Positions 10,751 to 21,714 are shown, counted from the stretch's first letter. The stretch: DNA of 64,000 nucleotides from Bretschneidera sinensis (GCA_023935145.1 CM043699.1:72697638-72761637), one strand, 5' to 3'. Made by a program: numbers and translations. Notes: generated by a model not told the origin, from the sequence alone.

Positions 10751-11640
10751 CAAAGTTAGAGGCAAGTAGAATATGTTGCTTCTGTAGCTCAGGGTAATAT
10801 CGGTGGGACCCCTAGATTTGAGAGATAGGTTATGGGAACTAGATGTTATGGTAAATGTGGGAGTGTACTACCTAGAGGATGTGATAACTTGATAAAAATA
10901 CTAGAACACATTATAGATGTAAACCGATAAGATATTTATCCCATAATTATTCAAATTTGAGGTGCTTTGTATGTGGAAAAGGTGAACATATCATTGTTGG
11001 TTGATATTATTGCAACTCATTCTTTTGCCTCCAGTATTCATATGAAGTTTATTGAAATATGTATTACTAATTTGATGCCTAATGTTATTGTTGAAGTCCC
11101 CAACAGAGATAGAGTGATAATCATAAATGTTTACAAGGGTTGTGTGATTTGTATCAATGATAGAGAGTTTGAAGTTAATTTGTTTTCTTTAAATATGGTT
11201 GACTGTTTTAAGGAAAAGGTACTGTTCAGGATACTTGGACATGAGGAGTTTAACTTTCAGGGAAAAACTCAAGAAACTTACAAATTGTCTTTTTTTTTTT
11301 TTTTTGCTCTGACTACTAGTAGATGGTTGAAAAAGGGTTGTGAGGAGTATTTGGTTTACATAATGGACTTTAAAAAGGAAAATAGGAAGTTAGAAGAAAT
11401 CTTAGTAGTGACGGATTTTTTTGATGTATTTCTTGATGAGTTGTATAGTTTGTCTCCCAGTAGGGAGATTAAATTCTCTATTGATGTGATACCAGGTTCG
11501 TCACACATATATATAAAACCTTACAGAGTGACACCCACTGAGTTAAGAGAGTTGAAAGTTCAAGAGTTATTACATAAACAATTTATTCGATTTAGTGTGT
11601 TGCCTTGGGGAGCCCTATGTTGTTTGTGAAGAAGAAAGAT
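10751..11640 (+). pseudogene. pol: Chromovirus zinc knuckle remnant, protease and RT N-terminus
   Basis: About 10838-10875 reads CYGKCG..LPRGC, a decayed knuckle. The frame at 10967-11629 holds a protease with DIIATHSF where an active enzyme has DTGATHSF, so the catalytic triad is lost. The linker to RT follows ([39 protein letters not shown]), up to VLPWGALC and a shifted VKKKDG at about 11622-11640. A T-run at about 11288-11305 inserts phenylalanines. RT then stops abruptly. Confidence 0.8.
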
Positions 11641-12120
11641 GGAATGATGAAAGGGAATGTGAGAGAAGTTTGCAATTGTTGAAAGAAAAATTGACTACTG
11701 CCCCAGTATTGGTGCTTCCTTCTGGTGATGAAGGATTTGTAGTGTATAGTGATGCATCCCATCAAGAGTTGGGATATGTGTTGATGCAAAATGAGAAGGT
11801 AATGGCATATGCTTCTAAGCAATTTAGGAATCACGAGAGAAATTACCCTACCCATGACTTAGAGTTGACCGCCACAGTGTTTACTTTAAAGATTGGAGAC
11901 ATCATCTGTATGGAGCCACTTGTGAGATATTCATTAATCATAAAAGTTTGACATACTTACCTACTCAGAGAGAATTGAATTTAAGGCAAAGATGGTGGAT
12001 AGAGTTGATTTGTGACTATAATTGTACAATTCCCTATCATCTAGAAAAAGGTGAAGGTGGTAGCTGATGCATTGTATAGAAAATTTACAAGAAGATTATC
12101 TGCTATTGAGAGTCATGATG
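11641..12120 (+). pseudogene. pol: Chromovirus RNase H, joined to RT start by deletion
   Basis: Directly after VKKKDG the sequence reads [20 protein letters not shown], which normally lies past the RT palm and thumb, so the whole YxDD-bearing core is missing. RNase H follows: [19 protein letters not shown] (catalytic Asp region), [28 protein letters not shown], then a shifted [17 protein letters not shown] and an ADALYRK-like end near 12065. Stops and shifts are present. Confidence 0.82.
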
Positions 12121-13128
12121 TGAAATTGATGATAGATTTATGAGAAATAAGAATGAAGTTGGATATCGACGATAGAGAATTATTGTTAGCAAACATGGTT
12201 GAATAGTCATCCACAGTAGAATACTTGTTAGAAATGCAAGGCAAAAATGAAGAGATAGAAAAGATTAAGCAGGAAATGCTTACTAAGTAATATGAGTGCA
12301 AAAATTAGAAATGATGGTATTCTGGTCTTGGAACATAGAATTTGTGTTCCCAATGATGCAAAGTTGAGAAAGGAGACTTTGAGAGAGGCACATGATGATG
12401 TAGCTGAATACATTTCTAGATGTTTGGTTTTTCTATAAGTGAAATCTGAGAATAGACATTTAGCAGGCTTATCACAGCCTCTTCCTATGCTTGAATGACC
12501 ATAAAAAAATGTGAGTATGGACTTTGTTTATGAATTTTTCCATACCCAGAGAGATCACGATATAGTGTAAGTGATAGTAGATAGACTTTCTAAGTCATAT
12601 CAATTTCTTCCAATTAAAACTAATTAGAATACTAAAAAGTTGGCTGAACTGTATGTAGCTGAGATTGTGAGGTGGTATGGAGTACTATTGAGCATAGTGT
12701 GAAATAGAGATGCTAGATTTACATCTTGGTTTTGGAGAGGCTTTAAGAAAGCCACGGGTACACAGTTATAATTTAATATAATTTTCATGCTCAGACAGAA
12801 ATGATTATTAAAGTACTAGAAGATATGTTAAGAGGAAATGTAATGAGTTTCTCAGTAAATTGGGATGCTTACATGCCATCGATTGAAATTGCTTATAATA
12901 ATCAGTATCAAACTAGTATTGGGATGGCACCATTTCAGGCCTTATATGGTAAGAGGTGTAGAACTCCAATATCCTGGGAAGAAGTTGGAGAGAGAAGGTC
13001 CATCATTTATTGAGTTAACAACTGAGAGGATCAAACTGGTTAGAGAGAACCGTAAAGTAGCACAGAGTAGACCGAATAGCTATGCTGATAATAGAAGAAG
13101 ACCTCTTGAATTTCAAGTAGGTGATTAG
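12121..13128 (+). pseudogene. pol: Chromovirus integrase, zinc finger deleted
   Basis: An N-terminal stub at about 12300-12420 (HRICVPNDAKLRKETLREAH) is followed at once by VKSENRHLAG, so the H2C2 finger segment is missing. The rve core is then readable with stops: VSMDFVYEF (first Asp), VIVDRLSKSYQFLPIK, IVxNRDARFTS (second Asp), and a damaged stretch replacing the catalytic Glu region. LEDMLRGNV, PSIEIAYNNQYQTSIGMAPF and LYGKRCRTPISWEEVGER follow, then a +1 shift to ELTTERIKLV...RRPLEFQVGD. Confidence 0.85.
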
Positions 13129-13570
13129 GTGTACTTAAAAATATCTCTATGAAAAGGTGTATTAAGGATCAAAAAGAAAGAAAAGATGAGTCTGTGGTAA
13201 GTGGGACCCTATGAGGTGATTGTGAGAGTTGGACTAGTAGTATATCGATTGGATTTGCCCCCATAGTTAAAGCAATTACATAATTTGTTTCATATGTCCC
13301 TTTTGACAAAGTACTTACATGATGAATCCCATAGTATCTCGAATTGAGCGATAGAACTTCAGGAAGATTTGACCTTTATGCAAGTACCGGTTAGAATTCT
13401 AAACAGAAAAGAACAAGTCTTGCGTAATGAAGTTATTCAATTGATTCAAGTATTATGGTGAAGCAAAGATGTTGAAAGAATTACTTGGGAGCATGAAATA
13501 AGAATGAGGAAAGAATACCCCCCAACTCTTTCATGAATTAGGTAAGAAAATTTCGAGGATGAAATTTTTG
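13129..13570 (+). pseudogene. pol: Integrase C-terminus and chromodomain-like end
   Basis: Broken frame reading VGPYEVIVRVGLVVYRLDLP, LHNLFHMSLLTKYLHDESH, then VLRNEVIQLIQVLW and VERITWEHEIRMRKEYPP, the usual plant chromodomain tail, which in intact elements directs insertion to heterochromatin. The frame ends ENFEDEIFVKW just before the 3' LTR, the standard chromovirus polyprotein end. Aromatic residues of the chromodomain cannot all be placed because of stops. Confidence 0.78.
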
Positions 13571-13919
13571 TAAAGTGGATAGAATTGTAATACCCTTATT
13601 CATAAAGTAAGGGTAAAGAAGTAATTTAATAAATATGATATGAAATTAAAATAAAATATATGTGAAAGGTTTATTATTTGAATAAAACAATTCTTAAAAA
13701 AAAATGGACGCGTGGAGGCGCAGTTACAAAGAAAATAGAAAAAAAATTTGTGTATAGCATAAAGGAAAAGGAAAAATAAAAGGAAAAAAATATTTTTTCT
13801 TTTTTCAAAAAAAAAAAAAATGGCAACAGAGTGTTGCCAAAAGAAAGAAAAGGCATGAATGTAAGACACCTTTCAAATTCGTGGCAAAACAAATGGGGTA
13901 GGGTGCTGAGACTTCACTT

Positions 13920-13923
<4 letters not shown>

Positions 13924-13954
<31 letters not shown>
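13924..13954 (+). repeat. (TA)n microsatellite in 3' LTR
   Basis: About 15 TA units, at the site of the (CA)n(TA)n tract in the partner LTR. Confidence 0.9.
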
Positions 13955-13956
<2 letters not shown>

Positions 13957-14768
13957 TTTATAGTATTTATTACCTTCCAAATTCTGTTTGATTTTCTTCT
14001 TTTTACAATTCAAATTACTCTATTTCTCTAAACACTTGGGATCGCAAGAAAGGTTGAAAGAGTAAAATTTTGAAGAAGTTTACGTGAGAATTTTATAGAG
14101 AGGCACGGGAAGCTCTAAGAAAAACAGAATGTAATAACGTAAGTTTTATTTTTGAAATTTAGCATACACGAAATTTCTCGGAATTCAAAGTAGAAATTTT
14201 CAAAGGTTGTGAATTATGGAAGAATTGAAGAATAAATTAGAAATTTAATATAAATATTATGTTACGTGTTGACGATCAGCAACAAGGGGAAATTGCTGAG
14301 ACGAGCAGAAAAGTCAAGGAGATGATCCACGGGTAACTCTAAGTGCTACATGGAGAGTTAGATTTACTTTAAGTAACCAAGATAAATATGAAATATATAG
14401 TGATAATATTAGAATAAATTATTAACTTATGATTTGGTGATAGATGAAAGTTGGTGGATAGGTATAATAGGAATAGTGGATGTGTAGATAATTATTTTAT
14501 GAGAAATAATATTATTGTAATAATGAGTCGATTTAATAATAAAGGCAATAAGAGAAATTCTTGATGAGCTATGGTTGATGATTTGATGTGATATATGAGA
14601 AGAAGAAATTAGTGAAATTGATCAAATAGTAATTTGGGAAAAGGTAAGATAGCTAAATTAAATGTCTGAATACATTCTTGTTTTTATATTATTGCTCATA
14701 TGTATATTTTATATCATTGTTCATATGCATTTGCATGAAAAAAAAGAACTGGGAGGGAGCCGGTCTAA

Positions 14769-14915
14769 ATGAAAAACCGTGACAGCTAATATATGCTGTA
14801 AATAAATGAAAACCGTGATAGCCGGTATACACTAAAAATAAATGAAAACCGTGATAACCGGTATACGTTGGAAATAAATGAAAACCGTGACAATCGTTAT
14901 ATACTGGAAATAAAA
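14769..14915 (+). repeat. 36-bp minisatellite, four units, in the 3' LTR
   Basis: Four diverged copies of the GAAAACCGTGA-AG--GGTATA unit, one more than at 8748-8859, between the same flanks. Confidence 0.9.
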
Positions 14916-15719
14916 GAACCAGGAGGGGGCCGGTCTAAGATAAAAACCTGTCGACATGTGGGAAGACGTTTCCTAATAATAATTCATGCATTGCATCTGT
15001 TTTAAATATTGATTGTATTACTGAAATGCTGAAGTGTTGTTTGTTATTGTAAATTTATTTGTAGATAAACGATTCTCACAGAGAAACAGTTATGGTGAGA
15101 AAGAAACATAGAAGTATGATATGATAAGAACTATCCGAATGGTAGACTATATGCTGTGAACCTCATAACGATGTAATTATGAGATAATTGATGGTCTTAA
15201 GGTGAACAAATATATAAGAAGAAAAGATTGATAGAGAATGAGACTTATGATATATATATAGTGATAGTAGAATGCTATTATCAAGTTATATGAGATATAA
15301 ATGATTAAATATTAAAAGGCTATTTATACAAGTTAAATACTTCTAGTAAATTTAATTCACCGAGCTTGTGAAACTCATCCTTCATTGCAAAATGATTTCA
15401 GGTAGCAGGCAGGACAGACAGTTTAGTGAGTTGAGGTTCATACGAAATCATTTTCTGTAAGCCACGTACGTGTCCACATCCTCAAACTAATGAGAAAATA
15501 AAATAAAAATTTATTTTAAATATTCATGCATATTACGTTGTATGTAATGTTTAAATCAAGATCAAAATGATGTATCTCCCCTGTTGAGGTTGAGGATTGA
15601 TTTAAAAATTTTTGTCGGTGTTATTTTTTCTTGTTGCATATATGTGTCGTGTTGGGATTTTCAAAATGTGACAACACCGTCTCAGGGGTGGCTAACTCGG
15701 GATGGGTCGTTACATGTAC

Positions 15720-16269
15720 CATTTGATACACTATAAATAGGACTTTCCTCATTTGTCAAAATCACTTTTAATTCTTGCAATACTAACGTACAGAGTGTTA
15801 CTAACAATAGATTGTAGACTCTTGTCTGTGAGGGTTCCTTTACGAAGTGCAAAGTGCGCCTAAGGTGCCAATGTGTCTTTGCGATGTAACCGGGTTCAAG
15901 CTCGGGCCGGTATCCCTTTTATTAAACAAAAGTAGATAAGAATCCTCAGTAAATTCTTATAAAGTATTTTACTTTTCCTTTTCTTATCCATATAGGACAA
16001 AACCAATTTGGGTTTTCCAAATAACCCTTTACTCTCATTTTAAGCACATTTATTAAGATTTATTTTGAACCAAAATTAATACCAATTAAATCTCAAACTT
16101 GATTTTTATATAATGTACCTAATTAAAGGTCTTTTAATGACCATAAATTAGCTTAAATTAAGACCTTAAAATGGTCCAAAATCAGCTTTTAAAGCTGATT
16201 TTTCTAAAAGATGGAATTAAGAACTATGATCTAGCATTTGTTTTAAAACTATTCCCTTTTGTGAATATC
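15720..16269. other. Unassigned sequence between two elements, with TATA-like box
   Basis: Continuation of 6892-7652 after removing the chromovirus. CTATAAATAG at about 15731-15740 is followed by a leader-like stretch, consistent with the R region of an old plus-strand LTR. No coding homology is seen. The right edge is the left end of the long-LTR element; the last five bases (ATATC) are its target duplication. Confidence 0.35.
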
Positions 16270-16454
16270 TGTAATGACCCATAACGAGTAAGGCCTACTT
16301 GAAACGGCTCCATTACCTTTCAGCACCTGAGCACCTTAACTTAAGATGCAAACAAATAAATCAAGCAACAATTCTTTCAATCTAATACAAACATAAAATC
16401 TTGAATAAAATCTTTCAATACAAATTACCAACTTTAAGGTTTTATGAGAGATAC

Positions 16455-17358
16455 TGTTGGAAATCACCTTGGAGATGCCCAGGTGGTGATCTTCCAAACA
16501 CCCAAGTCTAAAATGACTTGTAAAGATGAATCAGAAACAGAAACAGAAATCAAAGAAAGAAAAGGACACAACAATTGTTATCGAGGTTCGGCAATAGCCT
16601 ACGTCCCCGTGAGTTCCTCTGAACTCTTTGCAATAAATCAATGGTTCTTTACAAATACAACAACCCTCTCCAAGAAACTCAAGTTCTTGAAGAACCAAAG
16701 AAGAAGAAGTAAAAGAAAGTGATAAGAACTAAACCTGAGAAAATTCTCCTTACAAGCCCTTGAATCCCCTTTCTATTCTACTCTCTCTTTCTAAACAACC
16801 AGCCTTTACAATGAGTCTTTCTTATTTTGTGTCTTTGTACTCTTACAATTGATCTCACTTTCAATCACAAGTTATATCTCTTTGAAGCTAGGTAACCCTT
16901 TATATAGTGCATCATCTTCTTGACCCATCTTGAGCATCAATATCCACCCTTAGATCTTGAGGACCAATCAAACTTAGCCCTCAATCAATTCAAAGTGATC
17001 CTATGTGTTTTGAACATGCCTTGCGCACTTAACAAAAGGCTGAACCAAAAGGCATCAGTGTGCCTTCAGGCCGCAACCTAGAACAGGGCATGCCGCTGCC
17101 TGGAGTGTGCTTAAACTTCACCATGTTGCATACATTCTGGGCGCCGCGGCCTATGGGAGGCTGAGCCGCGGTGTACATCTCCTCCAGGTCTTCTCCTTTG
17201 CTAGGCGTCGCACCTTGGAAGAGCTGAGCCACGACGCACACTAGTGTGCACACTTTCTGGAGTTGCTGCAAGGTGAGGCGCGAACACTTGTGTTGAGGCG
17301 CCAAGACTTGAGGTTGAACCTCTTCAAACCATGTTTAAACCTTAGACAAACACAAACA
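16455..17358 (-). repeat. 3' LTR of the copia element
   Basis: 904 bp. It carries a GC-rich block at about 17085-17290 (GCGCCGCGGCC, GCCGCGG), then a minus-strand TATATAA box at about 16909-16916. It is shorter than the other LTR because it has one rather than three copies of the 51-bp unit. Confidence 0.93.
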
Positions 17359-17374
17359 ATCTCTACCTTTGTCT
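17359..17374 (-). other. Polypurine tract of the copia element
   Basis: Minus strand GACAAAGGTAGAGAT abuts the 3' LTR, the position where plus-strand DNA synthesis is primed. Confidence 0.6.
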
Positions 17375-17439
17375 AAGCAATTAAACCCAAACCCATTGTG
17401 CAGAGAACTCAGTATCCAAACTCATCTTGAGTCATCATA

Positions 17440-18008
17440 TTAACCGACTCCAATCCTAAGTAGTCCAAGGCAATGATTGAACTTACTTATAGGTAGAACC
17501 TTGGTGCCTAAATCTGTAGTATTTTCCTCTGTGGCTATCTTGTCCACATGAATGCATCCTACCGTAACATTTTCTCGAATGAAATGATACCGAACATCCA
17601 TGTGCTTTGTCCTCTCATGCAACACCGGATTCTTATACAAGTGCAACGCACTTTGACTATCCGAATACACCACCACCTGCTCTTTCAGGACCTTAAAGTC
17701 TTCCAACAACCTTTTGTACCACATAGCCTCCTTAATGGCTTCCGTTGCAGCTATGTCTCGGTTGTTGAGAGTGCTACCACCGGCTACAACTGAGCCTTCC
17801 AACTTATACAGCATCTGTTTAAGTTGAAGAAGTAAGAGGTAATCGATCTTCTTTTATCTCGGTTTACTCCATAGTCCGAATCCGCATAACCCTCAAGACA
17901 GATGGACTTACCCCTCTTCTCATAAATCAGCCCTACTTCTAGGCTTCCCTTCAAGTACCTCAGCAACCACTTCATTCCAAGCCAACGCTCCTTTCCAGGT
18001 TTACTCAT
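17440..18008 (-). pseudogene. pol: Copia RNase H
   Basis: Two frames, 18008-17784 and 17814-17440. The first holds WLLRYLKGSLEVGLIYEK and GYADSDYGVNRDKRRS (catalytic Asp). The second holds ATEAIKEAMWYKRLLEDF (catalytic Glu), VVYSDSQSALHLYKNPV (catalytic Asp), and HERTKHMDVRYHFIRENV, ending GLLRIGVG-stop at 17440, the true polyprotein end. One frameshift around 17800 separates them; otherwise the domain is well preserved. Confidence 0.9.
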
Positions 18009-19193
18009 AAACCTACAGAGGACACTTATTGCATAGCAATATTAGGTCTAGTGCTTACCATAGTGAACATAACTGAACCAACCACACTAGAGTAAAGGAC
18101 CTTTTCCATTTCCTTCTTCTCCGCCTCCAATCTCGGACATTGATCGCTGGAGAACTTGAAATGGCCAACAAGGGGAGCTTTCACTGGTTTGCAATCTTCC
18201 ATAGAGAACTTAGATATCATATTCTCTATATAGGAAGTCTGAGAAATCTTCAATCTATTTCTCTCCCTTTCCCGGATTATATTCATCCTAAGGATCTTCT
18301 GTGTATGGCCAAGATCCTTCATCTGAAACTCCAAACCGAGTTGAGACTTCAATTCTTCTATCCTCTCCCTGCTATTCCCAACCAACAGCATATCATCGAC
18401 ATAGATAAGGATGATCACCACTTCCTCCACCTTGTGCCCCTTGTAATACAAGCACGAATCATAGTACCTCCTCATGAAACCTAGGCTGGTTACAAAGGAA
18501 TCGAACCTCTTATTCCATTGTTGAGGCGATTGTTTCAGGCCATAGAAAGATTTCTTTAATTTGCACACCAACTCTCCCTGCCTTCCTTCCTCATAGCCTT
18601 TGGGTTGCCTCATATTAATGGTCTCATCAAGCTCTCAATGCAAGAACGTTGTCTTCACATCCATTTGTTGGATCTTCCAATCAAATTAGACCACCATAGC
18701 CAACACTATTCGTATCGTCTTGTATTTCACAACTGGTGAGAATATTTCGGTGAAATCTATGCCTTTTCTTTATGTAAACCTCTTCACCGCCAGCCTAGCT
18801 TTATACCGGACTTCATCCCCTGGAGTGTTTCCTTCTTTGATCTTGTAGATCCACCTACAATCCACAACTCTCTGTTTTTCTGGTTTGGGCACCAATTCCC
18901 AAGAGTTGTTCTTCCTCCATAGCTAGCTGCCACTTTAACGACTCCTTACATTCCATGGCATCCATGTAAGTTTCTGGTTCAACCTCTCTTTCTGTCCAAG
19001 GAGCTGCTACATTAGCATCCGCAAACCCATATCTCAAAGGTGGTCTGACCACCCTCCTTTCCCAGTCCCTTATGAGTTGGTAGTCATTCTGATTTACTGC
19101 ATCAAGCTCTTCTAGTTCAGCCTCCTCTTGAGTATCCTAAGCATGGCCTTCATTAATGGGCTATACTTGGTCCGAACCTTCTTGCTTTCCTTG
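18009..19193 (-). pseudogene. pol: Copia reverse transcriptase
   Basis: The frame at 18613-18026 carries KLKKSFYGLKQSPQQWNKRF, the polymerase motif IYVDDMLLVG, QLGLEFQMKDLG, and the connection region to VSTRPNIA. Upstream, shifted and stop-broken pieces at 18614-19193 encode the integrase-RT linker and RT fingers, including 19052-18855 (EPETYMDAMECKESLKWQLA). It would copy the element RNA into DNA. The YVDD aspartates are intact; the frame is not. Confidence 0.88.
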
Positions 19194-20306
19194 CTATACC
19201 TGAACTGAATTTTTCTTGATGCGATGCTCCACAAATTCCAGACTGGTTCGCTCACTAGCCCCTGCAGGGTTAGTTTTCTCCAAATAGGGAAATAACAATT
19301 CATTAAAAATAAAATCCCTACTTATTATAAGTTTCATTCCTTTTGGTTCTAAGGACCATAACCTATACCCCTTAACCCCATCACCATACCCTAGAAATAC
19401 ACATTTTCTAGACCTTGGGTTAAGTTTATCATCCTTTTGATGTGCAAATGCAGCACACCCAAAAGTCCTAAGGTTGCTCAACTCAGGGGGTTTCCCACTC
19501 CACATCTCCATGGGAGTCATAAGCTCTAAAACTCTAGAGGGTGATCTATTTACCAAGTATGCAGTAGTAGACACAGCTTCCCCCCAAAAATATTTTGGTA
19601 AACCGGACCCAATTAACATGCACCTAACCTTTTCCATAAGGGTTTTATTCATCCTCTCAGCAACTCCATTTTGCTGAGGTGTTGTTACAACCGTTCTATG
19701 CCTTAGGATGCCATTTAACTCATAGAATTTATCAAAATCCTTATTACAAAATTTTAAGCCATTATTGGTTCGTAAAGCCTTAACTACCCTACCCGTTTGA
19801 GTCTCCAGCAACTTTTTCCACACCACAAATTTATTCAAAGCATCTGATTTGTTTTTAAGCAAATAAACCCAAACCTTTCTTGAATAATCATCAATTAAAT
19901 ACAGAAAGTAAAAGTTACCTCCATGTGTTGGTGTTCTTGCTAGTCCCCAAAAATCCGAATGAATGTAGTCAAGAATGCCCTTAGACTTATGCACTTCGGT
20001 GTTGAAGCTGACCCGGTGTTACTTCCTAAGAACGCAACACTCACAGAAATCCAATTTCTCTACTTTGTCACCACCAAGTAGACCATTCTTGCTGAGAACT
20101 TGCAGGCCCTTTTCACTCATATGTCCCAAACGAGTGTGCCAAAGGGCCGCCTTATCCATCTTAGCCATCAAGCTTGCTGCTTGATCTTTAATTTCTATCT
20201 CTCCGATCATCTCATAGAGTCCATCTTTTATTGCTGCTTTGATCACTATCAAAGATCCCTTGGTCATCTTGATCTTTCCTCCCTCTACTTTGTATGAATA
20301 CCTCAT
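19194..20306 (-). pseudogene. pol: Copia GAG-pre-integrase and integrase
   Basis: 20306-20019 gives the HLGHMSEKGL zinc-binding region (LWHTRLGHMSEKGLQVLSKN, CECCVLRK) ending in a stop. 19994-19194 gives the rve core in the same frame: DYIHSDFWG (first Asp), LIDDYSRKVWVYLLKNKSDA, and PQQNGVAERMNKTLMEKVRC (catalytic Glu). The second catalytic Asp is replaced: LRTNNGLKF, where active enzymes have TDNG. The related fragment at 3870-3930 still has GAT at this site. GYGDGVKGYRLW and a C-terminal extension follow. Confidence 0.9.
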
Positions 20307-20663
20307 GGAATCCAGCTACCCCAATGAGATCAAATTCCTCTTCAAATCTGGAAGATACCTCACATTCCGCAGCAGCCTTGTGACTCCATCAAACATCCTC
20401 AACTGGATGTCTCCTACCCCCCTCATTTGGTAAGAAGTTTCATTCCCCAAGAAAACCCTTCCATCATTGATTTCCTTGAAATTCTTGAACCAATCCTTGT
20501 GAGGGCACATATGATAAGTGCACCCGGTATCCAAGATCCATTTCTCGCTGCCTTGCCTCCTGCTCACATTTGAGCACACAACAAGAACATCAGCTTACTG
20601 TTCTCCTTTGGCAACTGAAGCCTCTCCATTCTTGGTATGGCTTCTTCCTCTCTCTTCCCACAT
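20307..20663 (-). pseudogene. pol: Copia protease
   Basis: Same frame as gag. After the amber stop ending gag comes MWEERGRSHTKNGEASVAKG, another stop, then a readable frame from 20579 with EKWILDTGCTYHMCPHKDWF (DTG active site intact), FLGNETSYQMRGVGDI and RYLPDLKRNLISLG-stop. An aspartic protease of this type cuts the polyprotein as a dimer. Confidence 0.88.
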
Positions 20664-21428
20664 CTACTTCTTACAATCTTTCTTGAAGTGACCCTCCTTA
20701 TTGCAATAGAAGCATCGCTTCCCTCCAAACTTCGATTTGGAAGGTGATCTCCCATGGGTCTGCCCTCTACCTCTTGATTTCTCCCGGTAGTTGCCATGAA
20801 TGCTACTGCCATTCTGAGTTGCTGGCCTTCCTCTAGCGAATAGCCCTTCTCCACTTGATGTTTCCCTCATCTTGGCTTTGAAATCATGAGCTCTTATAGC
20901 ATTAATCATGATTTCCTTGGTTAGTGTATCTCTTCCATATTCAATTGCATTAATTAAACTTTCAAAACAATCAGGAAGAGAATTTAACAAAATAACAGTC
21001 AATTGTTCATCCGGGAACTTTATACTACAACTAGCCAAATCTTGAACTAGTTTGTTAAACACATCAAGATTATCTTGCAACTCTTTATTAGAATCCATTT
21101 TAAAAGTAAAGATTCTTTTAAGAAGATAAATTTTATTAGGGAGAGTTTTGGTAAGAAACAACTCATCTAGTTTCTTCCATATGATAGTAGGATCTTCTGA
21201 GTCTCCGCACTCCCTTGTGACACTATCCGGCATGTGTAAGAAAATAGTGTTGTATGCCATCTTCTTCATCTCAATCTGCTGGTCCTCCGTGATACTTGCT
21301 GGAAAAGCATCATCTTCTACAATAGCCAAGTCCACCTTCTGTTGCATAAGAACAGCTTTGATCTTCCGCTTCCAAAGGGCAAAGTCTCCCTTTCCATCAA
21401 ACTTCTCAACAATAAAATTTGAAGCCAT
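20664..21428 (-). CDS. gag: Copia GAG protein, intact frame
   Basis: 254 residues, the only full-length gene-like frame in the window. It starts MASNFIVEKFDGKGDFALWK, the usual copia gag opening. The DUF4219/UBN2-type capsid region includes YNTIFLHMPDSVTRECGDSE, IWKKLDELFLTKTLPNKIYL and NSLPDCFESLINAIEYG. It ends in an Arg/Gly-rich stretch and a CCHC knuckle (Cys239, Cys242, His247, Cys252), then amber TAG at 20664. In copia elements gag and pol are usually one frame, so the stop is probably a lesion, though it leaves a free-standing gag. The start lies about 270 bp after the primer site. Confidence 0.92.
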   Translation of the reverse strand: MASNFIVEKFDGKGDFALWKRKIKAVLMQQKVDLAIVEDDAFPASITEDQQIEMKKMAYNTIFLHMPDSVTRECGDSEDPTIIWKKLDELFLTKTLPNKIYLLKRIFTFKMDSNKELQDNLDVFNKLVQDLASCSIKFPDEQLTVILLNSLPDCFESLINAIEYGRDTLTKEIMINAIRAHDFKAKMRETSSGEGLFARGRPATQNGSSIHGNYREKSRGRGQTHGRSPSKSKFGGKRCFYCNKEGHFKKDCKK

Positions 21429-21667
21429 CTTACGGAGAAAATCCCAGATTTATACAGCACCCACAATTTCTTTCTAACTTCTTCTAAACCTCAAGAACAC
21501 GATCGAAGATTGATCTCAATACCGTTCTTAAATCACTGTCATGAACACGATCTGATCTTGATCTTTACTCCATTCTTGAATCACCCAAGAAGTTGATCTT
21601 TGATTCTTGGAGTCTTGACTCCGTCACCTTCTGTTCCAGCTCTGATACCCGCTGTCCAAAGCTCCTC
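21429..21667 (-). other. Copia leader between primer site and gag
   Basis: Untranslated leader with repeated TTCTTGA and GATCTTGAT words and the third primer-site-like copy at its right end. No ORF is supportable. Confidence 0.6.
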
Positions 21668-21713
21668 TGGCTCTGATACCACTGTTATGGTATCTCCTCT
21701 AGCTTTGATACCA
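21668..21713 (-). other. Primer binding site, initiator tRNA-Met, in repeated copies
   Basis: The copy next to the LTR (21700-21713) reads TGGTATCAAAGCTA on the minus strand. A second at 21668-21681 is a perfect TGGTATCAGAGCCA. A third, GGGTATCAGAGCTGG, lies at about 21635-21649. Only the first sits at the canonical position, one base inside the 5' LTR. Confidence 0.85.
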
Positions 21714-21714
21714 C

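Larger units (their letters stand above)
7658..15714 (+). mobile_element. Complete but dead Ty3/gypsy chromovirus (Tekay/Del-like)
   Basis: Two LTRs (7658-9660, 13586-15714), TGTAAT...GTTACA termini, and a perfect 5-bp target duplication TGTAC (7653-7657 and 15715-15719). The 8,057-bp unit has an initiator-Met-type primer site, then gag, protease, RT start, RNase H, integrase and a chromodomain-like end in canonical order, terminated by the ENFEDEIFV motif just before the 3' LTR. Large deletions remove the RT palm and the integrase zinc finger. The LTRs have visibly drifted (different repeat counts, many substitutions), so the insertion is old. Confidence 0.92.
13586..15714 (+). repeat. 3' LTR of the chromovirus
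   Basis: 2,129 bp from TGTAATACCC to GTCGTTACA. It is longer than the 5' LTR because of an A-rich segment (about 13735-13820), an extra 36-bp unit, and a segment near 14490-14525. Confidence 0.92.

Noticed and set aside
15880..15915. GGGTTCAAGCTCGGGCC resembles a tRNA B box
   Set aside because: No A box or foldable cloverleaf is found at the right distance, and there is no anticodon arm; treated as chance.
16444..16722. 92-codon plus-strand frame near the copia LTR start
   Set aside because: It crosses the insertion junction and lies in LTR sequence; the matching LTR does not preserve it.
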